Source of the DNA: Bradymonadales bacterium
GTDB taxonomy: Bacteria; Myxococcota_A; UBA9042; PWKZ01
Direction of reading: 5' to 3'
DNA: 34,035 bases
Assembly (NCBI GenBank): GCA_003559575.1
Contig: PWKZ01000007.1
Coordinates: 1-34,035, forward strand
This document shows positions 19,473 to 28,979 of the stretch, piece by piece; positions within the stretch are counted from its first letter, which is position 1; each line of letters opens with the position of its first letter. Position numbers and translations under genes: made by a program. The notes under the pieces are model-generated. The model was not told the origin of the DNA. It saw only the letters and a list, made by a program, of their open reading frames with translations, and ran no database searches.

Positions 19473-21061
19473 GTTCGCCCCCTGAGCCGCATGTGCTCGC
19501 CGTCGATCTGGGCACTTCGGGCCCCAAGGTGGCGCTGATTTCGGCCTCCGGGCGAATCACCGCCGCCACGTTCGAGGCAAACGAGGTGCTCTATCTGCCG
19601 GGCGGAGGCGCCGAGCAGCGCCCCGAGGAGTGGTGGCGAAGCATCGCGAGAGGAGTGCGCCGGGCCCTGCGCGAGAGCGGGCTCCCGGGCAGCGCCATCG
19701 AAGCCGTCAACTGCACCGGCCAGTGGTCCGGGACAGTGGCCCTGGGGGGCGATGGAGAGCCTCTCTGCGACGCCATCATTTGGATGGACACCCGCGGCGC
19801 GCGTCATGTGGCCGAACTCACCGGCGGAATCCTGAACATCGCCGGCTACTCCCCGGGGGCGCTCCTCGCCTGGCTGCCGCGCACCGGCGGCATTCCGAGC
19901 CGCTCGGGCAAGGACTCGCTGGCCCACATCCTTTTTCTCAAGAACGAGCGCCCCGAAATCTTTGAAGCCACCCGCTGCTTCCTGGAGCCGAAGGACTGGC
20001 TCAACTTCAAGCTCACCGGCCGCATGGTCTCGACCTATGACGCAATCGCGCTCCATTGGCTCTCCGACAACCGCAGTATCGATGCCGTCGACTATCACCC
20101 GCGGCTGCTGGCGCGCGCGGGGATCGAGCGCCACAAGCTACCGGATCTCATCGGCGCCACCGACATAGTCGGACCGCTCTCGGCGGAAGCCGCGGGGGAG
20201 CTCGGCGTGCCGGCCGGGATCCCGGTGGTAGCCGGCGCCCCCGACACCCACTCGGCGGCGGTGGGCTCCGGCGCGGTGCGCGACAACGAGGTCCACCTTT
20301 ATGTGGGCACCTCCTCATGGATGCTGGCCCATGTGCCGCGCATGAGGAGTGATCCGCTACACAACCAGGCCGCGCTTCCGGCCGCGCTGCCCGGTCGTTA
20401 TCTGCTCTTGAACGAGCAAGAGTGCGCCGGGGCGTGCCTGTCTTTTTTGCGTGATCGTTTGCTCCTGGTGGACGACGAGCTGACTCCGGGGGCGAACCGG
20501 GACGGCGCCTATGCGGCCTTTGATCGGCTGGCGGCCGGGGTCCCGGCGGGGAGCGGGGGGGTCATCTTCACCCCTTGGCTCTACGGGGAGCGCACGCCCG
20601 TGGAGGATCACCATGTGCGCGGCGGCTTTTTCAACCTCTCGCTCGAGACCGATCGTGCCCAAATGATCCGCGCGGTGCTGGAAGGGGTCGCCTATAACAC
20701 CCGCTGGCTGTTCGACGGAGTCGAGTCGTTCCTGGGCCGCCGGGTGCCGCACATCAATTTCATCGGCGGCGGCGCGTGCTCCGATCTGTGGTGCCAGATA
20801 ATGGCCGATGTCCTTGGATGTCGGGTCCGCCGGGTGGCCGACCCAATCCACGCCAACTTGCGGGGGGCGGCCTTCCTGGCCCAGATCGCGCTTGGCCGCC
20901 TCGACGCCGCCGACATCCCGGCGCGAGTCGAGATCGAGCGCGAGTTCGTCTTTGAGCCGCGCAATCGTCATGTCTATGAGCAAATGTTCAAGGCATTCAA
21001 GACTCTCTACAAAAACAACCGGCGTCTTTACGCCAATCTCAACGCCTGGGGCGTGGAATAA
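19469..21061 (+). CDS. FGGY-family carbohydrate kinase (xylulokinase-like)
   Basis: LAVDLGTSGPKVALISASG, NCTGQWSGTVALGGDGEPLCDAIIWMDTRG, AGAPDTHSAAVGSGAV, YVGTSSWM, GGGACSDLWCQIMADVLG. Overlaps upstream stop (ATGA). Confidence 0.92.
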   Translation: MSSPPEPHVLAVDLGTSGPKVALISASGRITAATFEANEVLYLPGGGAEQRPEEWWRSIARGVRRALRESGLPGSAIEAVNCTGQWSGTVALGGDGEPLCDAIIWMDTRGARHVAELTGGILNIAGYSPGALLAWLPRTGGIPSRSGKDSLAHILFLKNERPEIFEATRCFLEPKDWLNFKLTGRMVSTYDAIALHWLSDNRSIDAVDYHPRLLARAGIERHKLPDLIGATDIVGPLSAEAAGELGVPAGIPVVAGAPDTHSAAVGSGAVRDNEVHLYVGTSSWMLAHVPRMRSDPLHNQAALPAALPGRYLLLNEQECAGACLSFLRDRLLLVDDELTPGANRDGAYAAFDRLAAGVPAGSGGVIFTPWLYGERTPVEDHHVRGGFFNLSLETDRAQMIRAVLEGVAYNTRWLFDGVESFLGRRVPHINFIGGGACSDLWCQIMADVLGCRVRRVADPIHANLRGAAFLAQIALGRLDAADIPARVEIEREFVFEPRNRHVYEQMFKAFKTLYKNNRRLYANLNAWGVE

Positions 21062-22579
21062 ATGCCAATGCGCGAGATCCCCAAACCAATCGAACGAATA
21101 CTCGGCGCGCTCGACCCTCGGCTCGTCACCTGGCTCTGGCAGCACATCAAGACTCTGCCGTTTGTCGCGACCAGGGTGGAGCAAGAATACGACGAGCTGC
21201 TGGCCGGGATCGAGTCCGAACTCAAGCCGTACCGTGATCTGCTGCCCCGCTACCGCGCGCTGCCGGCGCGCGGCCGCGAGCGGGAGGAGATCCTGGACGA
21301 GATGCGCTCGCTCTCCGCGCGCGAAGAGGAGCGCTGGCGCGAGGGGTTCGTCTCCGGGGCGGTGTACCACGGCGATCAAGAGCACATCCGTTTCTTGTCC
21401 GAGGTCTACTCGCTCAACTCCCAGAGCAACCCGCTGCACGCCGACGTCTGGCCGAGCGCCAGCAAGTACGAGGCCGAGATAGTCGCCATGACCGCCTCGC
21501 TCTTCGGGGCCTGCGAGGCCACCTCGGAGATCTGCGGGACCGTCACGTCGGGTGGCACCGAGAGTATCTTGTTGGCCATGAAGGCCTATCGCGATCAGGC
21601 GCGCGCCGAGCGCGGTATACGCACGCCTGAGATAGTGATCCCGACAAGCGCCCACGCGGCGTTCGAGAAGGCCGGCCAGTACTTCGAGATGCCGGTCATC
21701 AAGGTGCCGGTCAAATCGGACGGCGGCGCCGATTGGGAGGAGATGCGCCGCGCCGTCGGTCGCCGCACCGCCGTGGTGGTGGGCTCGACACCCTCGTTCC
21801 CTCACGGCATCATCGATCCGATCGAGGAATTGTCGGAGCTGGCCCGCTCCAACGGCGCCGGGTTCCATGTGGACGCCTGCCTCGGCGGCTTTGTTCTGCC
21901 GTTCGCCAAAAAACTGGGTTACTCGGTGCCCCGCTTCGACTTCACACTCCCCGGGGTGACCTCTCTCTCGGTCGACACCCACAAGTTCGGCTACGCCGCC
22001 AAGGGCACCTCGGTCATCCTGTACCGCACGCCTCAACTGCGCCGCTACCAGTTCTACACAACGACCGACTGGCCGGGCGGGCTGTATTTCACCCCCACCT
22101 TCGCCGGTTCGCGTCCCGGTGGCCTGTCGGCGGCTTGCTGGGCGGCGATGGTGGCGATTGGTGAAGACGGCTACCTGGACGCCACCCGACGGATCCTCGA
22201 AACCGCGGCGACCATCAAGCGCGGCATCGCGAAGCTCCCTGGGCTGCGGGTGATAGGCGATCCGCTGTTCTGTATCGCCTTCGCCTCGGACACCCTCGAC
22301 ATCTACCGCGTCCTCGACCGGATGAGCGCCCGCGGCTGGAGCTTGAACGGCCTGCACAAACCGGCCTGCCTCCACCTGTGCGTCACTTTGCGCCACACCG
22401 GCCCAGGAATCGCAGAGCGCTTTGTGGCCGACCTCGAGGCGGCCCTGGGCGAGGTCCGCACCTCGCCGGCATCGAAAGAGGGGATGGCGCCTCTCTACGG
22501 CCTGGCGGCCACCTTACCCGTGCGCGGCATAGTCGGCGACTTGCTCAAGCGCTACATCGACGTGCTCTACAAGGTTTAG
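21062..22579 (+). CDS. PLP-dependent group II decarboxylase-fold enzyme, sphingosine-1-phosphate lyase-like
   Basis: [82 protein letters not shown]. Confidence 0.88.
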   Translation: MPMREIPKPIERILGALDPRLVTWLWQHIKTLPFVATRVEQEYDELLAGIESELKPYRDLLPRYRALPARGREREEILDEMRSLSAREEERWREGFVSGAVYHGDQEHIRFLSEVYSLNSQSNPLHADVWPSASKYEAEIVAMTASLFGACEATSEICGTVTSGGTESILLAMKAYRDQARAERGIRTPEIVIPTSAHAAFEKAGQYFEMPVIKVPVKSDGGADWEEMRRAVGRRTAVVVGSTPSFPHGIIDPIEELSELARSNGAGFHVDACLGGFVLPFAKKLGYSVPRFDFTLPGVTSLSVDTHKFGYAAKGTSVILYRTPQLRRYQFYTTTDWPGGLYFTPTFAGSRPGGLSAACWAAMVAIGEDGYLDATRRILETAATIKRGIAKLPGLRVIGDPLFCIAFASDTLDIYRVLDRMSARGWSLNGLHKPACLHLCVTLRHTGPGIAERFVADLEAALGEVRTSPASKEGMAPLYGLAATLPVRGIVGDLLKRYIDVLYKV

Positions 22580-22587
22580 GAGAAGAG

Positions 22588-23859
22588 ATGTCAAGAAAGT
22601 CATCCCGCGCCAGGCCCACCAAGACGGCCGAGGCGCGCGCCGCGTTCGATCTCATCGAGCGCATTGTCGACACCTGTCCCCGCCGAATCGCGACGAGCGA
22701 TTCCGAGCGCCGCGCCCATCAGATCGTGGCCGAAGAGTTCGCGCGACTGGGGCTCTCCTCCACCCGGCAAACCTTTCAATTCAACGACAGCCTTTACAAG
22801 AACCTGGCGTTGCACTTCGGTATCGGCACGCTGGGGACCGCGGTAGGCGGCTTGCTGCCCCCCGTGGGGGCTCTGTTGCACGCGCTCGCGGCCTCGTCCT
22901 ACTGGGCCGACTCCACCCGTCGAGGCTATTTCTTACGGCGGCTGTTGGGATTCAAGGACTCGCAGAACATCCTCGCCACCCTCCCGGCCAAAGGGCCGCC
23001 CAAGCTCCGGATAGTCTTCCTGGCGCATGTGGACGCGGCCTTCACGGGTATCATGTTCCACCCCAAATTGATCGATCTCTTCGCCACCAACCCCCCTCCC
23101 GGGCTCAGGTTCACCGCCCGCTCGCTGGCGCTGGCCACCCGCACCGAGGCGACACTGGCCATGACCGGGCTCATCAGGACCTTTATGGGTCCATTTGGGC
23201 TCCTGTTGCGCCCCGCCGAGCTGGTTCTCGGGCTACCTAGCCTGATAGCGTTCCTGTTGGCGCTCGACGCCGTGCTGCGTGACGAGGCGGTCCCGGGAGC
23301 GGCCGACAACTTGAGCGGGGTAGCCGGGATGTTGCTCCTGGCGGCGCGCTTGATGGATAAGAAGCCGGACAATGTGGAGTTGGTCTTCGTGGCCACCGGC
23401 GCGGAGGAGGCCAGCCTCGGCGGCGCCGACGCGCTCGCGGTCGAGAAGGAACACCTCTGGCCGACCGATCAGACCGTCATTCTGGCTTTCGACACGTTTT
23501 CAAACGGCGCGCTGCGCTTCGTCGACCGCGAGGGCGAGGTGGTCCGCACCTCTCCGCCGGCCTGGCTGACGCAAGTATTGCGCGAGACGGCCGCCTCCGA
23601 GCCGCGCTTCAGCGAAGTGGCCGGGATGGAAATCCCGGTGGGGGGGACCGACGCCGCCCCGTTCTCATACCGAGGTTATCCGGCCACTTGTCTGACCTGT
23701 ATCGACCCGTCGCGCAAGGCGCCGGATCACTACCACCAGCCGACCGACTCGCCGGAAAACGTCGATCCGCACAAGATTGTCTTTTGTGTCGATTTCGCCG
23801 AGAAGCTGGTCGAGCGGCTTGTTGAGCACTTTGATCGCGGCCCCCGGCCTCTGGCATGA
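22588..23859 (+). CDS. M28-family metallopeptidase with internal hydrophobic segments
   Basis: IVFLAHVDAAF, GAADNLSGVAGMLLLA, VATGAEEASLGGADAL, GGTDAAPFSYRGYPATCL, HYHQPTDSPENVD match the M28 metal-ligand order. Confidence 0.82.
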   Translation: MSRKSSRARPTKTAEARAAFDLIERIVDTCPRRIATSDSERRAHQIVAEEFARLGLSSTRQTFQFNDSLYKNLALHFGIGTLGTAVGGLLPPVGALLHALAASSYWADSTRRGYFLRRLLGFKDSQNILATLPAKGPPKLRIVFLAHVDAAFTGIMFHPKLIDLFATNPPPGLRFTARSLALATRTEATLAMTGLIRTFMGPFGLLLRPAELVLGLPSLIAFLLALDAVLRDEAVPGAADNLSGVAGMLLLAARLMDKKPDNVELVFVATGAEEASLGGADALAVEKEHLWPTDQTVILAFDTFSNGALRFVDREGEVVRTSPPAWLTQVLRETAASEPRFSEVAGMEIPVGGTDAAPFSYRGYPATCLTCIDPSRKAPDHYHQPTDSPENVDPHKIVFCVDFAEKLVERLVEHFDRGPRPLA

Positions 23860-23877
23860 TGGGAGGATTGAGGAGTC

Positions 23878-24072
23878 ATGGACTGTCGGAGAGAAGAGAA
23901 CTTGGCGCGGTGCACTTGTACCTATGAGGGGTGTCCGCGCAAGGGCGACTGCTGCGCCTGCTTGACTCACCACTTGAACAAGAGACAACTCCCGGCGTGT
24001 TGCTTCCCGCCCGAGGTCGAGCGCACTTTCGACCGGAGTTTCGAGGCCTTCGCGCGCGCCTGGAAACTCTGA
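23878..24072 (+). CDS. Small cysteine-rich protein (DUF6485-like)
   Basis: 64 aa MDCRREENLARCTCTYEGCPRKGDCCACLTHHLNKRQLPACCFPPEVERTFDRSFEAFARAWKL; 9 Cys; resembles short MxCxxxxNLxxCxCTYxxCxRKGxCCxCxxxHxxxxxLPACCF proteins. Confidence 0.8.
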   Translation: MDCRREENLARCTCTYEGCPRKGDCCACLTHHLNKRQLPACCFPPEVERTFDRSFEAFARAWKL

Positions 24073-24102
24073 GCGGCCGGAACGACGGACGGCATTCTGA
24101 CC

Positions 24103-25722
24103 ATGGGAATCGGGCCAAAGAATCTCGGTCTGCGTCACCCCGGCTTTGGGCTGCTCCTGCTCTTCCTGGTGCAGAGCTTTTACATTCAGCTCTGGCCCAC
24201 TTTCCACCCGGCCAATGAGTCGATTCGCTTCTACTTCGTCGAATCCCTGGTGCGTGATGGTACGCTCAGCGTCGACCCGGCGCTCGAACGCTACGGCGTC
24301 CCCAACAAAGACGTCTCCATCCACGACGGCCGCGCCTACATGGACAAAGCGCCGGGAGTCGCGTTCGCCGTCGCGCCGCTCTACGTCGCGCTGCGGACGG
24401 TGGGCTTCGACTCCCTGCCGTGGGAGATGCGCTGGTTCTTGCTGACCCTGCTTGGGTTGACGATCCCCAACCTGCTCGCCACCGCCTTGTTTTTCAGGCT
24501 CGGGCGCGATCTCTCCGGGGGACGCGACGATGTGGCGCTCGGGCTGGCGGCGGCCTACGCCGTGGCCACCCCGGCGCTGCTCTACAGTACACTTTTCTTC
24601 GGGCACCAGTTCGCCGCGATCCTGTTCTTGGCGGGGTTTTACCTACTGCGTCCCGCCACGGTGGTAAGCTCCGGGGCGGCGTTCACGGCCGGATTCCTGA
24701 TAAGCTTCGCGGTCGCCTCCGAGTATCAAGCCGTCCTGGCGGCCGCGGGCCTCGCCGTCTATGGAATGGTGCGCGCCGTCGATTGGCGCGGGCGCGCGAT
24801 GCTCGTGCTCGGCGGTCTCGTCCCGGCGGCGATTGTGCTCGGGTATCACTGGCTCTCGTTCGGCGGGCCGCTCAACTTTCCATACGCATACAAGGGGGCC
24901 GAGGAGCTGGCCGAGATGCACGCCCAGGGGCTCTTCGGGTTTGTTTGGCCCTACTGGGAGGGTGGCCACGGTCAGCTCCTGAGCGCCCGCCGCGGGCTCA
25001 TCTACTCGGCGCCCATCACAGCACTCTGGCCCCTCGGGATAATCCGAATGTGGCGCGCTCCCGGGTGGCGGGCCGCCCGCTATGCGGTCCTCTTCGTCGG
25101 GCTGGCGCATACGATCTTGTTGACCGGCTACCTCTACTGGACCGGCGGCTACTGCCACGGGCCGCGCTTTCTGGTGCCCGTTTTGCCGTTCATGGTGCTG
25201 CCGCTGGCGGCGTTGTGGCGCCCCCCGGGCGAAGGAGAGACGCCACGCGCGATCTCGAGCGTGGTGCGGACGTGGCTCTTCCCCGGGCTCGCCCTTGTGG
25301 GCGCCCTTTTGCACCTCGCGGTGCTCATGAGCTTCCCCTATCCCCGCGAGGAGATCCAGGCGCCGTTCTACGAGCTTACCTTCCCGCTCCTGCTCCAGGG
25401 CTGTACGGCGCCGAACGTGCTTGGGCTCTCCTCCGGCCCGGCGATGCTGGTGTTTGCTCTGCTGGTGGGAGGAGCGGCACTCTGGCTCTTCACTCGCCTG
25501 AGAGCGGGCGCGAGCCGCCCCATCGCAGGCAGGCTGCTCGTGGCCGTGGCGGTGGCATTGGCCATCATCCTCGCGCAGCTGCTAGTCGCCCCACCGCCCG
25601 ACAGCCCCGCAGCGCGCCGGTGGCAAAACGAAGCCCGCGAGCTGATGCAATGCCCACCCATCGCGGCAACGCTCGTTCCCATATCAGCAATCAGCTCAGG
25701 TACTCTCAAAGTAAGGACATAG
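24103..25722 (+). CDS. Polytopic membrane protein, glycosyltransferase (GT-C)-like
   Basis: 539 aa, many TMs; VESLVRDGTLSVDPALERYGVPNKDVSIHDGRAYMDKAPGVAFAVAPLY resembles the N-terminal loop of PMT-like proteins. Confidence 0.7.
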   Translation: MGIGPKNLGLRHPGFGLLLLFLVQSFYIQLWPTFHPANESIRFYFVESLVRDGTLSVDPALERYGVPNKDVSIHDGRAYMDKAPGVAFAVAPLYVALRTVGFDSLPWEMRWFLLTLLGLTIPNLLATALFFRLGRDLSGGRDDVALGLAAAYAVATPALLYSTLFFGHQFAAILFLAGFYLLRPATVVSSGAAFTAGFLISFAVASEYQAVLAAAGLAVYGMVRAVDWRGRAMLVLGGLVPAAIVLGYHWLSFGGPLNFPYAYKGAEELAEMHAQGLFGFVWPYWEGGHGQLLSARRGLIYSAPITALWPLGIIRMWRAPGWRAARYAVLFVGLAHTILLTGYLYWTGGYCHGPRFLVPVLPFMVLPLAALWRPPGEGETPRAISSVVRTWLFPGLALVGALLHLAVLMSFPYPREEIQAPFYELTFPLLLQGCTAPNVLGLSSGPAMLVFALLVGGAALWLFTRLRAGASRPIAGRLLVAVAVALAIILAQLLVAPPPDSPAARRWQNEARELMQCPPIAATLVPISAISSGTLKVRT

Positions 25723-25751
25723 CGGGGTGCGGGGGGATTGCCGGTCCGATC

Positions 25752-25781
25752 TTGGCCTCCTGCCGGACTTCGGTGTATAAC
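25752..25781 (+). promoter_or_regulatory. Possible sigma70-like promoter upstream of the lytic transglycosylase gene
   Basis: TTGGCC (25752-25757), 18-nt spacer, TATAAC (25776-25781), GTG start at 25803. Confidence 0.3.
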
Positions 25782-25802
25782 TCCCTCTTGGGAGGGCAAG
25801 GC

Positions 25803-26537
25803 GTGTCTCGCGCGAACCAAAAACTGCCGCTGCTCACGTTTTTGACGGTCCTGCTGCCGCTCTTGTCGGCCACCGAAGCAAAGGCCGACTTCTACCGCTG
25901 CGAGTACGACGGTCGCGTCTGGGTGACCAACAAGGTGCCCGCCGGGCAGCGGCGTAATTGCCGGCTCATCATGAAGACCAGGGTGCGCGAGGAGCCCGCG
26001 CAAGAACAGGCCGCGGCATCCCAGGCCGCCCCTCCGGCACCCCGCAAGCGCCTCGCCCCCCACACCCCGCGAGTCGCCGGTCGCGCGGTCTTCCCGGAAG
26101 AGCGGCTGTGGGCCATCGTGCAGGAGGCGGCCGAGCGCTACACCATCCCGGAGGCGCTGATACTGGCGGTGATCAAGATCGAGTCGAACTTCAGCCCGAC
26201 CGCGGTCTCGCGCGTCGGCGCCCAAGGTCTCATGCAGTTGATGCCCGGGACCGCCTCGGACCTCGGGGTAACGCGACCTTTCGACCCGCACCAAAACGTC
26301 ATGGGCGGGACACGGTTCTTGAGACAACTCGCCAACCGCTTCGAGGGCGACATAGTCCGCACCCTGGCCGGCTACCACGCCGGAGGCGGAGCCGTCAGCC
26401 GTCGCGAGGGGGTTCCGTTCACCGCCACCGAACAGTATGTGCGCTGGGTACTCGACCAGTACTATCGCTACAGGACCCTTCTTGAAGATCCTTTGCAGAC
26501 GAGCGCCCAGCAACGGGTGGAGGACGAGACACGTTGA
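25803..26537 (+). CDS. Lytic transglycosylase (SLT domain) with N-terminal DUF4124-like region
   Basis: GTG start with GGGAGG RBS; ADFYRCEYDGRVWVTNKVP (DUF4124-like); ALILAVIKIESNFSPTAVSRVGAQGLMQLMPGTASDLGV; NVMGGTRFLRQL; AGYHAGGGAV. Confidence 0.92.
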   Translation: MSRANQKLPLLTFLTVLLPLLSATEAKADFYRCEYDGRVWVTNKVPAGQRRNCRLIMKTRVREEPAQEQAAASQAAPPAPRKRLAPHTPRVAGRAVFPEERLWAIVQEAAERYTIPEALILAVIKIESNFSPTAVSRVGAQGLMQLMPGTASDLGVTRPFDPHQNVMGGTRFLRQLANRFEGDIVRTLAGYHAGGGAVSRREGVPFTATEQYVRWVLDQYYRYRTLLEDPLQTSAQQRVEDETR

Positions 26538-27199
26538 GCCCTCGCAAATCACAACGACGCTCCGGGGCGCGCCAACTGCGCGACGAGTTTCTAAACGTCC
26601 CCAACATGCTCACGATGATGCGGATCGCGGCGATCCCTTTCGTCATGCTGTTGCTCGAGCTTTCTCGCTTACCGGCCGAGGCCTCCGACAGGCAGGTTTA
26701 TGTCTCCCACCTCTACTGCTTCTGGGCGGCGGTGGTGTTCGGCCTGGCGGCGGGCACCGACTGGCTCGACGGGTGGTTGGCGCGCAACATGGGCTGGACG
26801 AGCCTGATCGGCAAGCTGCTCGATCCCTTGGCCGACAAGTTAATCGTCATGGCGGCGCTCGTCACCCTGGTCGCGCTGGAGCGCTCCCCCGCCTGGCTGG
26901 TCGTGCTCCTGTTGGCGCGCGAAATTGGGATCTCGGGGCTGCGGAGCCTCGCCTCCAGCGAGGGGCTCATCATCGACGTGGTGCAAACCGGCAAGTGGAA
27001 GACCGCCTTCCAATTGGTCGGGATCATCGGCCTACTGATGCACTACACCTATCCTATCGATTTCTTGTTCATTCGTTTCGAGGTGAACTTCCACGTGGTC
27101 GGGCTCACTCTGGTCGGGATATCGATGGCGTTCTCGCTGCTCAGCGCCTTCTCCTACTTCCGATCCTTCCTGCGAGCCATCGCCGCAAGGTATCGTTGA
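26534..27199 (+). CDS. pgsA: CDP-alcohol phosphatidyltransferase, CDP-diacylglycerol-glycerol-3-phosphate 3-phosphatidyltransferase
   Basis: NVPNMLTMMRIAAIP; DWLDGWLARNMGWTSLIGKLLDPLADK (DGxxAR...GxxxDxxxD); LAREIGISGLRS. Confidence 0.92.
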   Translation: MSPRKSQRRSGARQLRDEFLNVPNMLTMMRIAAIPFVMLLLELSRLPAEASDRQVYVSHLYCFWAAVVFGLAAGTDWLDGWLARNMGWTSLIGKLLDPLADKLIVMAALVTLVALERSPAWLVVLLLAREIGISGLRSLASSEGLIIDVVQTGKWKTAFQLVGIIGLLMHYTYPIDFLFIRFEVNFHVVGLTLVGISMAFSLLSAFSYFRSFLRAIAARYR

Positions 27200-27224
27200 G
27201 AGTCGATCTGCGTACTGGTAGCAT
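27196..27224 (+). promoter_or_regulatory. Possible sigma70-like promoter upstream of the Cys-rich lipoprotein pair
   Basis: TTGAGA (27196-27201), 17-nt spacer, TAGCAT (27219-27224), start codon at 27261. Confidence 0.3.
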
Positions 27225-27260
27225 ATCGACTGTGTTGAGCTTTGGTGGGGAGCCGGGACC

Positions 27261-28979
27261 ATGAGAGCAATTGCCGACAACAGACTGACCGTGCGGTTTG
27301 CCGTGTTCGCGACGCTCGCGCTGCTGGCTGTGCTTTCCACCGCGGCCTGCGAAAGTCCGGACGACTCGGATCTCGGCGATAGACCTCCCGGCCTCGACAT
27401 CTCGTTCGGTGGAGGAGGCGGCTCCCCGCGACCAGACACGGGCTGCATCCCCAATTGCGCCGGCAGAGACTGCGGTGATGACGGCTGCGGCGGCTCGTGC
27501 GGTCAATGCCAACCTGGTGAGGATTGTGTCGACGGACAATGCCTCCCCTGCGTGCCCCAATGCGCCGCCGACGGCACCCCTTGCGGGCCGGACGGCTGCG
27601 GAGGTTCGTGTGGCGAATGCGAAGGCAACGAGACCTGCCTGGCTGGTCGCTGCGGCGGCTGCGTGCCGAGCTGTGCCGGCAGGGACTGCGGCGGCGACGG
27701 CTGCGGCGGCTCGTGCGGCCAATGCCAACCTGATGAGGATTGTGTCGACGGGCAGTGTGTGCCCTGCGTGCCCCAATGCGCCACCGAAGGAACCCCCTGC
27801 GGGCCCGATGGTTGCGGCGGGTTCTGCCCGCCGGGCAGCGACGGCGAATGCGAAGGCACCGACATCTGCCACCTTGGAGTGTGCGTCCCTTGCGAGCCCA
27901 CCTGCGCCACGGAAGGGACCCCCTGCGGGCCCGACGGCTGCGGCGGGTTCTGTCCGCCGGGCAGTGACGGCTTGTGTGAGGGCAACGACGTCTGCCAGGG
28001 CGGCGTCTGCCAGCCGTGCATCCCCAACTGCGAAGGGATGACCTGCGGTGACGACGGCTGCGGTGGTTCGTGCGGCGAGTGCCCTGATCGAAACCAGGAG
28101 TGCGACCCGCACCTGGGTCGCTGCGTGATGAAGTGCATCCCCAACTGCGCCGGGCGCGAGTGCGGGCCCGACGGTTGCGGCGGAGTCTGTCCGCCGGGCG
28201 GCGACGGTGAGTGCGAGGAGGGGCTCGTCTGCAACAACGCCAACGGAAACTGCCAGGAGACCTGCGTCCCGTTTTGCACCTTACGCGAGTGCGGCTCCGA
28301 CGGCTGCGGCGGGTTATGTCCGCCGGGAAGCGACGGGACCTGCGAGTTTCCCAGAAACTGCCACGAATTCAGCGGAAAGTGTGTCGACGAATGCCAGCGC
28401 CAATGCGACGGCCGCGAGTGCGGCGACGACCAGTGCGGGGGGCGCTGCGGCTATTGCGATCTCGATTACGGCTGCGACGAGGATGGCCAGTGCGCGCTGC
28501 TGGCGCTGGCCTGTCCTCGGATTCGAGACTGCGTGCGGGCCTGCGGGCCCGACAACCCGCCCTGTGTGAGTCGTTGCCGCACAGAGGGGGCTCCGTCCTC
28601 CAAGCTGCTCTACGACAACTTGCAGAGCTGCCGCAATGTCCACTGCACGGGGAACCTCTCCGCCGCCGAGCTCGAGCGCTGCCTCGCGGAGAGCTGCCGG
28701 CAACAACTCGTCTCCTGCAGCCTCGACTTCAACTGCGGCTGTCCCGGCACGCTCTCCTGTCTCTCGGTCTCCCAGTGCATGGTTGGCTGCGGCGACGCGA
28801 TTTGTCTAAACTACTGCCTGTGCCAGGCCAATGAGCCCTCGTTCGCGGCTGCAAAGAACCTGGCTGTCTGTTATATCAACAACTGCCCGGCGATCACCCC
28901 CGGCTGCCTGCAATCGGCCGGAATGTTCGGGATGGGCGCCTGCTTCGGAGCGCAAATGAGCTGTTGGGGAGAGAACTGA
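27261..28979 (+). CDS. Cys-rich repeat lipoprotein (about 9 repeat units plus conserved C-terminal Cys domain)
   Basis: Lipoprotein signal (LLAVLSTAACES); repeated 8-Cys units of the type CxPxCxGRxCGxDGCGGxCGxCxxxxxCxxGxC. Confidence 0.88.
   Translation: MRAIADNRLTVRFAVFATLALLAVLSTAACESPDDSDLGDRPPGLDISFGGGGGSPRPDTGCIPNCAGRDCGDDGCGGSCGQCQPGEDCVDGQCLPCVPQCAADGTPCGPDGCGGSCGECEGNETCLAGRCGGCVPSCAGRDCGGDGCGGSCGQCQPDEDCVDGQCVPCVPQCATEGTPCGPDGCGGFCPPGSDGECEGTDICHLGVCVPCEPTCATEGTPCGPDGCGGFCPPGSDGLCEGNDVCQGGVCQPCIPNCEGMTCGDDGCGGSCGECPDRNQECDPHLGRCVMKCIPNCAGRECGPDGCGGVCPPGGDGECEEGLVCNNANGNCQETCVPFCTLRECGSDGCGGLCPPGSDGTCEFPRNCHEFSGKCVDECQRQCDGRECGDDQCGGRCGYCDLDYGCDEDGQCALLALACPRIRDCVRACGPDNPPCVSRCRTEGAPSSKLLYDNLQSCRNVHCTGNLSAAELERCLAESCRQQLVSCSLDFNCGCPGTLSCLSVSQCMVGCGDAICLNYCLCQANEPSFAAAKNLAVCYINNCPAITPGCLQSAGMFGMGACFGAQMSCWGEN
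27511..27830 (+). repeat. Near-identical DNA duplication within the first Cys-rich gene (about 216-bp period)
   Basis: AACCTGGTGAGGATTGTGTCGACGGACAATG at 27511 recurs as AACCTGATGAGGATTGTGTCGACGGGCAGTG at 27727; both followed by CCCTGCGTGCCCCAATGCGCC. Confidence 0.75.

Noticed and set aside
20357-22396. 679-aa minus-strand ORF opposite FGGY kinase and lyase genes
   Set aside because: Spans two clearly coding genes on the opposite strand; no domain signature.
25781-25794. CTCCC-TCTT-GGGAG hairpin overlapping the Shine-Dalgarno of the transglycosylase gene
   Set aside because: Only 5 bp, and the candidate promoter just upstream would start transcription inside the hairpin, so sequestration is doubtful.
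24420-25802. Long N-terminal extension of the lytic transglycosylase ORF
   Set aside because: Overlaps the membrane protein gene in another frame; a signal-peptide-like N-terminus with GTG start and RBS occurs at 25803.
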